Shown here: positions 46,501 to 58,500 of the stretch, piece after piece
How the letters are laid out: each line of letters begins with the position of its first letter
Position numbering within the stretch: position 1 is the stretch's first letter
Source: Strongylocentrotus droebachiensis
Lineage: Eukaryota > Echinodermata > Echinoidea > Camarodonta > Strongylocentrotidae
DNA length: 64,000 nucleotides
Assembly (NCBI GenBank): GCA_035222895.1
Contig: JAVYIG010002224.1
Coordinates: 1 to 64,000 of the forward strand
Reading direction: 5' to 3'
Notes under the pieces: model-generated
Told to the model about the DNA's origin: nothing
The model's input: the letters and a program-made list of their open reading frames with translations, nothing else
Database searches by the model: none
Translations under genes and position numbers: made by a program

Positions 46501-49500
46501 GAATATTAAGACCACCAATTAAACACCCTATGATCTTACTACGATCTTACTACGATCCGATGTTGGAAGAATTTGCAACAACATTTCATATAAATGAACA
46601 TTCAAACTGTTAAATTCTTAATGGTCGATGATTTAAAAACTTGTATGATTAATAAAATTAGAATTTAAATGAATTTCACGTTTCCTTGGAGGAGGGAGAG
46701 CTAAATCGGTTCAGAATCGTAGTTACGTCGTACCAGTGGTGTAAACGTATACGATTTAAAGCCGATTCGGCTTTTATTCTGACTTTATTCGAATTATCCT
46801 GGTTTAAACATTTGTATCATTATTTAGAAGCTAGGCATCAGGAAGATGTTTGTTTAGATGTATATCTTATATAATTGCAATTTTTTCGAAAAATCGTGTA
46901 GTTTAGTGTGTGGCGGTCTTTAAAAACCAACCCTGGGTGGGGCGTTCTATTATTTTCCGCAGATGGTATTGTGCAGTGGCGTATCCAAACCTTAATCCAG
47001 GAGGGGAAAAACAATTGACCTTACGATGGTCCCTAGAGTTCAGCAACAAAACCGCCTTTTGAGGGGCCCTAGTTTAAACAAAATATATTGTGGGGGGGGG
47101 GATAGGAAAGCACGAACGGATAGATCGATAATGCTTTTAGTATTTTGTGCGTTTTCCAGAGCAATCTTACAGTGAACATTGCCGCAACTGCTTTACAAAA
47201 ATCGACCTATTTCACTGGCACTGCACGTCATCTTTTGAAATGTGCAAACATTATAGTGATGTATTACGTAATCCTAACATGACTTCTATAGGAGATAGAA
47301 TGTGCTATTGAAATTGCCCTTGAGTTGATTTTTGGAAATGATTGACTTGCACATTGAGAAGTGATTTCCTAACCTGCTATAAAACATAAAGATGTAGTTG
47401 AATTTGTTCTTTTCTTGGTCATGAATCTTTCAGGAGGGGGCAAAGTGCCCACTCGCCCCCTCTTTAAAATAATGATACGATAGTCGTGGATATGTGCATG
47501 AATTTATGAAGAAGCGAGAAGCTGGAGGTCTGCAGACTGCTTCATGCAACCATGAGGGAGGACTGCCTGAGAAGCAAATGACAGGATCATTTGGATACAC
47601 GGAGGGGTTGCCATGGCAATAAAATCCATCGCAATACTCACCTTTGAACTTAACATTTTCTGTGATATCAAGAAGAGGATCAAAGGCAGGATTTTCATAA
47701 CTACCACTGTCCTGTAATTAATAAACAAAAGGGTAAAGTGTAAAATTCGTGTACATTCGTATAAAATGGGCTTGGTATGATAACTTACCTTTCCTTCGCA
47801 CGCCTGCCGTGTAATCTAATATAGCATCGTATGCGGGGTTATCAATATCTGAAGCCTAAATAAATGAATGAAATATGAAGAATGGAAAAGCATGATGGCG
47901 CAAATGTTTTAATTTTTTAAAGAGAATATCACACAATGACACTACTAACAACTTTCACTGCTGCTGCTGCTCCTTCTCTTACTACTACTACTGCTACTAC
48001 TACTACTACTACTACCAGAACGACCATCGTCACCACCATCAACAGTCACACCAACGATATCAACAGCAGACCGATCAAACATTTTATTACCCCTAATGGC
48101 CACAAATGATTCGTATCTTTTCCATACTCATTAAATGAAATAAATGTAAAGCTTTGTGAAAATATGAAATGATCATAAGCAATTTTTCACTTGTAAACTT
48201 TCATGCGTATATGAAGAATTCTAACAATATTTTCATTTGACTGCTACTTTGAATGTTTTCCAGCTGTTGCCGTGTTTCAACAATTATCAAAAAAAATACA
48301 TAAAACTTCAAGAACCATAACGATGACATACCTGGATAAAGAATCCGAGAACAGCTAAACCATCGGGTTGTTTGACTGCTTCTGCAATGGTCCTGTATTT
48401 AGCGTTGTAGTGAACAAGATGAAGCTATAATAGAGATGGTACAGCAAAGGAGGAGAAAATATTCTATTAATTGGAAGATCACTAATTCAATTTCCAATGT
48501 CACTTAAGTCACAAACAATAAATTGTGTGTGAGGGTGTAACTTTTTGTAATGATACGACGTGTGAGCGGGTAAGAGGGTCGGTGGGGAGGGTGGGGAGGG
48601 GGGGGGGGTAGAAAGGTACGTCAACCATCGCAAGATTTTTTCGAGAAATTTACTCAGGGACAACTTCAAAACCTTACTGCACATCTCATAGAAATCATGT
48701 TGGTACTACGTCATACGTATGGAGCGCATATTTCAGTAGTTTATGTACAGGAGGTATCATCATTATTGGTTATATCATCATCATCATCGTCATCATCATC
48801 ATTACCTCAGCAGAGAATGGCCTTCCGTCGATGGTATGTTCTGAACCTCTTTCGGGTGTGGTTCCCCAGTGAAAATGAAGTTGAGCTGGCTTGGCATCAA
48901 AAGGCAGTCCACCTCCTCTCAGCACGTACATGCCTTCCGTACTGACTTTCACTAAATCAATGAAAACAAAAGTTTTATCTTAGATTAACAGTTAAAAACT
49001 CACAACTCTCATTACCATCATGTTTTACTCTATCATCACATTCAAGCGTACAATGTACGTCCCATATCCATGAATTTAAATTCTTCCAATCTCACGCTCT
49101 GTCTGCTCTGTCTGTATATTACTCACTTAATTTGTATCATTGTATTGAATTGAAACTGGATGAGCGAATGTTGAAATCTCTGGTGATTAGTTTTATTTGT
49201 TTATTCATTAGTTTTTTAATATAAACATTCATATTTGTTGAACTCACAATGAGCACTAAAATTCAATTAATTACATTTTTCGATTCTTAAAATCGAGATC
49301 AAACATGAACGATTTTTGTAGTGTTTTTCAATATATGCTAAGAAAACACTTACGAGTATGACCGTCGTTTGAAACCTCTACTTTTGTCGTTGGAGCTGAG
49401 TTGTAACCGTGCAGAGCCCTGGGAGCGTATGCATTCTGATTGTTGTCTGTTGTGAACATTCTTTCGGGTCCGTTCATGCCAAAAGGTTGGTATGGATTAA

Positions 49501-52500
49501 CCGTTGGTTTGGGTCCCATCTGAAGGTTGCCGAAAGGATTACTCCATTGCGGATGTTGGTTTCCGACTGCGTTTTGTCCACCGACTCCGTTATTGCCTCC
49601 CCATCCGTTGCCGTTCCACCAACTGTTCCAGTTCCAACCACCGCCGCCGCCGACACCACCAACGCCTCCGCCTCCGCCTCCACCTCCACCTCCACCTCCA
49701 CCCCAGTTGGATCCCCTGCCACCTTGTCCACCTTGTCCTCCCGGTCCTCCTTGGTTTCCTCTACCGCCAACCTGTGGACCGTAGGTTGTTTGCAGACCCT
49801 CAAAGACGAATTCACCCAGGTCAGCCTGGATGACAGAACGGGATTCGATATTGATTGGTGACTGTTTCCTACCACCGCAATGTGATCCAGCGATATTCGG
49901 CCAGTTTTCCGGTCCTGAAACATATTGTGGTAAAGATAAAACAATTAATAAAACTGTAGAAAATATTCGTGGTCAGGAAAGATAAAAAATAATTTATCTG
50001 GATTAAAAGCATTAATTATACAAAAAACATGGACACTAGATATTGCCTTCTACTTTCGCGTCAGTGATCTGTAGGCAGTAAGAAAGTGCGTGTAGGAATC
50101 ATTCGGCTCGACAAAGTCTACATCAGTGGGCGAAAGCTCACCTATACTAAGGTTGGTAGAAGCTTGAAATTCATGTTATGATTAGAATATACCTCACATC
50201 AGGACTATGAAAACGAGTTTTATTTCTAGTCATCAGGTTATACAACAAAGACATATTGAAATCCAACTTTTCATGATATATAGGCCTAATATACAATTGA
50301 TCTGACAGAATCAAGAGGAAGACATTACTTACCCAATGGTCCGTGCTGGTGATAATGCCAGTTTGCACCTGCGAATTCAAAGAGAGAGAAAATGAATAAT
50401 ATTAACCTTGATGCCTATATTCATCAGTATTAAAGTGACTATCAGAGTAAGATATTAAACTACCACTCAGACTATCTTCATAAGATATTGTTTATATTTT
50501 TACTTGTTATTATTGTTATATATTTTTGTTGTTATAAATGCAACTGATGCAAGTACATTTACAACAATTATTTAACCTACAAATTTCCTGAGGTTTCAAA
50601 TATCAGGCCCTTAAACATGTGATATTCAATTAAATTTCCTTTGACACCTCTGTAAAATACAGTTTAACATTTTTCATACTTATCGTCCTAAATAACTCAA
50701 GCACGTCAAAGGGTTGGTTTCGATTCATTTTAAATTAGTGTAAGATAAGGTGTTGTGATGTGATGTATTCTCGCTGCCTAAGTTACTGATTCAGAAATGA
50801 AAATCTATAAAAAGATGTCTTTATAATTTCACAGCTTTAATCTGTTCCAAAGTGTCTTGGCTTTGATGTGATTGATATAATCGTCGTAAATTAAGTCGGA
50901 AGACTAGCCTGGATCTATTTGTATACATATTAAGTCACCATGGTGATTTATAACGTCAGAGAGGAACACCGAACAGAGTGTGCTTTTTTATCTAGGAAGC
51001 GGCAAAGAAGAAAAAATGATGGTAGCAAACAGGTGGCAGAAGTGGGATTAGTAGATGATGAAATCTAGTCAGCAATGATACCGAAACCACAAAGTTATTA
51101 TAGAACTGGTTAAAATCTATTGATAGAAAAGCTGATAGTTAGGATTTGATTGATACTTGGCTCTCGGTTATAAACGATTTTGACGTGAAGTTGGCTTCGA
51201 GGTTTAGAAAGGGGGCTCCGATTATCACACCATGTTAAACTGCTTGTAAAAAGTTTATATCATTTTAAAATAATGAGGAAAATTATCACGATTTGAAGAA
51301 GAAAAAAAATCGTGTTTTTTCCTCATGCTCTTTAGAGGAATTTCAGATTTAAAAGATGAGGATGTTGACTCATGCCACATTCAAATCGCTTGGGACATTT
51401 AAGAATTCTTGCAGAACGAGACTGTATTTTTGAAACCTTGGCAACAGGGTTTAGTGATGACTGGTTCTCGAAATAATAATACTTCTATGACGTTTTTTCT
51501 CCCTTCTCTTTCTCAATGTACTACGTTACAAGGCATATATGGAATTTCTCAGTGATAAAATATTCATGTCAATATGAAAATCTGCGACAAGATGACATGT
51601 GTTAACATAAATTGTTACCTCAGTCACATCGACAAAGCCGAAACTTGACCGAACAAAACATTACATTACACCAACTGGCCAAAAAACAAATCGATGTGGA
51701 TTTGGTTTGACAGTACGGCTGAGGTATTAGGGAATCACTTCCTCAAGTAAGGCTCAAGAATGGACAAGAGGAGAGAGAGAACCTAGAAAATCAGCACTCA
51801 TGCAGAATCTCAAATTGATCGTGATATTTCACCAGGAGTTACGGTTGTCTCGATCCTAAGAAAATGGATCAAGCCTAGTGACTCATCCTGGCTACTCCTA
51901 AGACCTTTGATTGACCGGTCTAACCTTTTCAACCTTCTATCATTACTATCTCTCTCTACCTCTCTATACCCACATGAAACGGTAAGATTGAAGATACAGA
52001 ATGACGTCAAGAAACTCTCTAGACATTTCTGCGGACCTGACTGCGGACCTGATACCATCGCACACCTTTCCTTTGTGACCGACAAAAGTCATACTCCTTA
52101 TCCTCCTTTTGTTTTTCTTCTGTATAGTTTGATTACGTTGGCGTCTGTTAAGTGCTTGCTACGTGACATGAATACTCCTTGGGTCTTAAGCCACTCTTAA
52201 CATTCTCGATTTGACAACTATTACAAGCCTTATTAATAGATTATTCGATAGGGTGCTTGGCGTAGACTGTACCATTCTAATCTTAAGGATATTTTGGAGC
52301 ATTCAATTTGCTATTTTCAAAAAGAAATGGGACCTCTCTCAGTCCTAATCACTTATCATAGGGGAAAAACATACTGTAGGCGGGAAATTGGTCTCCGTCT
52401 ACAAAGAACGGTTGCCTAAAGTGACATAAGTCACATTTACAGTTCTTTCTAGAATAATCGCATCTTTCATAACTTTAGGGAATCCATCAATTTGCAACAC

Positions 52501-55500
52501 TAATGACCCAACTTCTCAACAACCGTAAAGTCTTGCACATTTTCAAGGGATTTCACCTCGAAAGTTTTTTCACTAGATCCCTTATAAAACAAAAAATGGG
52601 GTGAGATTATCAGCAGAGACAGCTGAAGGTGGGTTAGTCAACGACATGACAGATGTGAGCAAGCCTGAAGTCGTGACTTGGTTAGGGACTGTTAAGACAG
52701 GGTAGTGGGTAATAGCAAAGATCCGTCATCGGTCATTACGAGGATTAATTTGGAGGGAAAGAGGATACCTCGGCTTGCAAGAATGAAAGGTTAAACTACA
52801 CTTTCGAGGGTGGGTATGGGGTCCAGGAGGTAGTCTGACTAATAATTATTATCGACACGTTTCATGGGAACATGTTTTCGTGTGACACTTGTACAAGTTT
52901 TGTCGAACTGTGACTAATTTTGGTCTGAAATATGTTATTTTCTACATCTTTATAAAGTACAAGATGGAAAGGAAAATGATTCGGAACTCGTTCTTTCCGA
53001 ATTTTGATGGTAGGAAGTATTCTAGGCTTAATACATTAACGATCCTGAGCAATGGGTAGGAGATCTGATTAACATTTTGTTCATAATCATATAAAACTCT
53101 TTTTCTGTGAATGAAAGCTGGAGGCAACCAAAAAGATAGTCACAGCATGGAGTTAGGTCCATGGTCACAGCATCTATTTAAAACAAGTTCGCTAGAAATG
53201 CTCCATTGCTTTAACGTCAGAATAATGCTTGGTTATATCACATTTAAAGAAGTTACCCGAAGAAAATTCACTAAAAATGATAACTATGGACAAATTATAT
53301 ATGGATGGAAAGGTCCTCTCTTGGAAAACACGAATAATTTGCTGAAAATCATATAGATATCATGGAAAGGCATAAAATGCTTTGAGGCTAGCTGTGTCTC
53401 GCATGTGACGTCACGAATCTTGACGCTCTACGGAAGACCGCTGAAGGCGGAAAATCTGGATCTCTAAATTAAAAATGTTGAGGGATGATTACTGTAGGCC
53501 CCAAACATATATTTTGAAAAGGGAAGTTGTTATATTTGATCAGTAAGGCTTCCCCTTCGCAATGATATGAATTTTACATCAGTTCAAACACTTTGATTCT
53601 TCGGGTGGCTATATACTATAACCCCACCCCCGAGACGCACTCACCATTTACATTTGTGGCCTCCACATCCCTCTCCCATCCTTAACCAATCATGATGTTC
53701 AAGAGGCCACAAAGCCATATTTAATATCTGCACCATCATGCACAGAACGCCTGGTGACCCATGTGTATATCTCAGGAAATTGGCGTAATGGACATTCTGC
53801 ACTTCCTTCCCATTGACTCTACAGAAGCCATACAAGCTATCAAGAATTAATTTATGATAGTCCATGACACCTTACATATCATGCAGCCGTGACCGTTTAG
53901 CTGGTGAAGGAAGATCATGGCATGAGTGACTGTTTAGAAGCCCTCCACTTGATTTAGCAAAAAAATAACTATCATGCGGTCAGTCGCAAAGGTCTTCTCC
54001 CTTTTGAACGTGATGCTATAGTACTTTAAAGTGAAGGAGGGGTGTAAGATTGCACCCCTGGGTACTCCCAAGGTACTAGAAAGGAACCCACAAGTACCCA
54101 TATGCGGGACATGAGAAACCGCTACTTTGACCCACCCTCATTCGACCTGTTCGGTTGACTTTGCCTCACGTGCCTCAAAAACGCAGGATCATATGCCCCC
54201 GAAACCTATTCCACATATATCATTTTTCAACTATTTTTAGGTTTTTGTTGTTGGCAAGCTAAAATAAGCGTCTCCGATCTTTACACGCGACGGTAAACGT
54301 GATGATGATATCATTTACATCATAAAACGTTTATATAGAGAATGATTTACAGGAACATCCTTAACGCTTAAACTTGGGGTCAGGGTAAAATTATAATTGA
54401 TATTTAGTGTACATCAAGAAAAGTTGAAAGAGCTGAAAACTCATTTGGAGTTTTTCGTCTCGAAGCTCTCTATAAATAAATAAACATGAACCGATCTAAG
54501 GCTTTAAGTTCAATTCAGAGGGGGGGGGGCATTGCAAAGAATCGTCGAGACCAAGCAGGCCTCTCCGACTTCGGAAGCAAGCTATAGAGCATGGAAAGCA
54601 AAGGGGCTGCCTAATTATAATTCATTAATGACTTTAAACTTGATGCAGGTTAGTCCAATTGCAGTTAATACCCTTCGCAAATCAAGTGGAGGATACTTAA
54701 TCATTTGGTAAGCTTGTAGGTTAGTTTCCGTCCTAGACACACCTTGTCTGTAAAGGTTTGATCCTTAAACATCACTTACTTCCTGTCTCAGTTCATTCGC
54801 AACAAAGTGAATTGTAACTATTACAAAACATTTAAAATCGAATTCAACAGGTGTTTTAAGAAGAGAGGACAGAATTTCTGTAATAATGGGATTACCCGAA
54901 GATTACAGATGGTGTGATTATAAAAAATGATTATGTGTGCTAATTAAATTGATAAATTGTAAAAGGATTCCTGAATGGCCATCGTAAGGATGGTCATAAC
55001 AGATTTACTGTGTCTGTATAAATGCATTTGTGAATAATGGTTCCCGTGAAGCCAGTGACTGATCAGTTTTTGAGCTTTTACTAAGTATATTCACTGGTAC
55101 TAAGTTAGGGATCGTCATTTAGCCCCTTTAGTATCAAAGTATAACAAAAATTATGTGTCACACTGTACGAAAATAATTTCCCGCTTATTTCTTTATACCA
55201 CTAAGTAATAATTAATCTGAAACTGTGAGTAATCTGCCCCACGCAGATTTAATTTGGTCCTCTGTTGATATCACATATTTCAATTAGATCATCTAATCTG
55301 TCTATTTTTAATAACAATCAAGGAAATGCGATTAATGATGATGCCATTAGAACTGATTGATTTTACTCACCAAAAATTAATAAATGTGATCATTTGTGTA
55401 CGGAAAATATTGACTGTGGATACTATTCGTGTTAAATCTCAGCGGTTTGAAAGCAAAAGGGTATGAAAACCCCAAAGCCAGTACAAGTATTTAGTCATCT

Positions 55501-58500
55501 AGATTTAAATATCCCTGTAATGTCGCGTTTGCCATGTACATTCAGTCAGATTTATTAGACAGCGATTCAAATTCAGCGGCGTTTGACTTGCTTTGGCGGG
55601 AAATCTTTCCCATAGTCCGATATTGGGATGATGTCGTCGGCAGACGATCCTAATCGTATCGTGGTACATGAGTTTAGTTTGAAAGAGGGATGATCGTGCC
55701 TCACAGCAGACGAGTCGATTACATAGAGGGGTGTGGTCTAAAGCCCTTGTTAAGAGAGGGGACTAAGAGGGGAGACACATACAGACAAATTGACGCGCTC
55801 TTTTCACTCCGATTTATTTTCATGAAGTAGTCAACAAAAATGAATGCAACAATCTCAAAGGGATTTTTTAACTGATACAAAGATCACTAAAATGTCGATT
55901 ATCTTACAGCGCATTGTGAATATAATACATTGTTTTATAACTGTGTCGTTATATATAGGCAAAGGCATAATAGGGTCGGAATAGACTTGATTAGGCATTT
56001 ATTTACATTTATTTTGTGTAAAAATTGCTTTACAGTTGGCATAATTCCCATCGTAAAACTTGGCATTTAGAACTGTAAGATAATTATAACCACACGTCTA
56101 TTGTTTCGTAAATCGCCGTTGAGTCATTGTCTTTTGTACTCATAAAGAATCGAGTTTTAAAAATTAGGGGTTTGATCTTTAACGGAAAGGTATAATAATT
56201 TAACTATATAAACAATAGATGATTATGGTCAATAAATGAAATGTGGATAATACTAATAGATTAAAAGCATATATTTCTTTCCACTAAAACAACACTGTTA
56301 GGAATGGTAAATATGTGCATTAATGCCCAAGACGCATAGGAGCCCGTGTAATATGACACATTTAAATATGGGGAGGGGTGTGAAGGCATTTACCCCTTTA
56401 TGAAAAGAACCGAAATTCAACATTTTGGATAACATATTACTGTAAAAACACCTCAAACTGTTCCCCTAAATCAGCGCCTGTAGCAGTCTAAGTTCCTGAG
56501 GAAGTGCATGCAGGTGTTGATGAGCCAATGACATAGAAAGTTCTCGAGTCGAATAAACAGGACACCTTTTGAGGTGCAGAAACAGTGTCCTAGGCTGTTG
56601 CTTTAAAACAATGGTTTATACTTACATAACTATTTATAAGATTGTGACACGCCAAGATATTGTCGCAAACTCGTCATATCATTATACTTTGGATTGTTAT
56701 ATAATTATAACAGACTGCCCGAATCAGCCTTAAAATTGTCATCTTGACCATGTTGGCAGGCCGGGAAGAGAAGAACAAAGACGTTGGTTTCAATTTTTTT
56801 ATAAAAAAGGGAATTTAAATTGTATCACTTTGAATGATAACATTCTCTTTGCTATACATATCAGAAATCGTCTAAACAATGATTACTTTTTATAACATAA
56901 ATTCTTCATACATAAAGTTTATCAATCAATTATTCTGAATTCAGTTTTACTTATTGTTGCTGTTAGTCAGATAAAGTACAATATTCTAAAGATCCAGGTA
57001 AATTTGTTGCACTTTTCTAGAATAGACTTTAAAAAATGTCCTTTAGACGAGTCCATACCATCGACTAGCATGATGTCACTTTATCAAACGCCCATTTAAT
57101 GTCATCACTCAGCAGATAGCCCAAACTCCATGGTCACTTAATTCCTGAAATCCTTCGATGCGCTAAAACTCTTAAAGTAGAACCATCTTTGACAAAGTTA
57201 GGAGCTATATTTAGTTGTTTTTCTCTTCTCTTGGGAGTCTAGAATCCGATGGAAAAGTCGTCCTTGCGCGTACATCCTTACAAGCACGGACAGGCGTTTC
57301 CTTAACAGCAAAGTGGCACCGGCTAGATATCAAGCAGTATGTGTTTCTTGTAATAAATTACCACCCCCCCCCCCTTTTCACATAATGAATCACAGCTCAT
57401 GTTTGCTTATAGAAATACATGCGAATTATGCTTGATCAAAGCTGGGGAGAATAATTTAATCGCAAGGCTAAAAATAAATAAAAAACATGCAACGTGTAAA
57501 AGTCCAAAGTTTTGGAGGAGCTTTCCTTAGGCGTACTTCAGTTTCTTCCTTTTCACTTTTCTTATAAAACTATATTCTGTACTCATATTTCAACAGCTCA
57601 TTTGAATCAATTTGAATGTTTATGTCTTTCCAATAACTGACTTACAAAAAGCTCAAGACCGTAAGGCTATCAATTTAGTCTAAATTATATAAATTTAAAT
57701 ATGATAATTTCATGACCATTTGTAAAGCAATACGTTTCAGATGTTTAAGGAATGTCCAAATTCAAGCTCTTCAGTGTTTCGCTACTGTACAGTAAAACTC
57801 AGAAGACTTAATCATTGAAATGAGGTAACAACTGAGTCAGCGGTTCATTATTTCCTGCCAATCAACGGTGAGATGCTGGAAACAATGCAAACTCATAATT
57901 GAAAGGAAGGTCACTTTAAGAAGGTGCTTCATTAAGAGTTCCGCTGGAGAGTCGAATCATTATTGACACACCACAGGTTTCCCTACAATGGATCCATAAC
58001 CCTATTACACAATGTCCCTGGAAACTTAAGTCGACAAGGCAATGTAAATGTAGAGGGGGCAGTTTCTTGACATTTTTTTCAGAAATATTTGTCTCGTGAT
58101 TTGACTTGATCAGTATTTACTCATAAAATTAAGACAAAGAAGAACTTTTTATGAGGAATTATCTTCTCTAAATTCATTGTAATTCAAGTCCAAATAGTGT
58201 TCCAGTATCGTACACGCTAATAAGGTTAAGCATTCAATAAGTTAACAGTCTTGCATTTAAACACAACATGATTTTAGGACTGACTTCTTTGAGTTACATC
58301 GTTTGTTATGTGAATTTGAATTTGAATTCAAAGCTGATAAATTGATGCGACGGATTTGGGCAGATTTCTTTTACAATTTGAATGCCAAACATGCACCTCT
58401 TTCTGCACTACCGATAGACAAGAATCAAATAACCACATGTAGAAGTAGGAAGATATCAGGTTAACATTATAATTGACGTTCATTAGAGGAGACGGCCAAG

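Noticed and set aside
49474-49944. 156-codon minus-strand and 150-codon plus-strand frames over carbonic anhydrase exon 3
   Set aside because: Off-frame shadows of the Gly-rich exon; only the frame with GPENWP and NDGHT continues correctly into both neighbouring exons.
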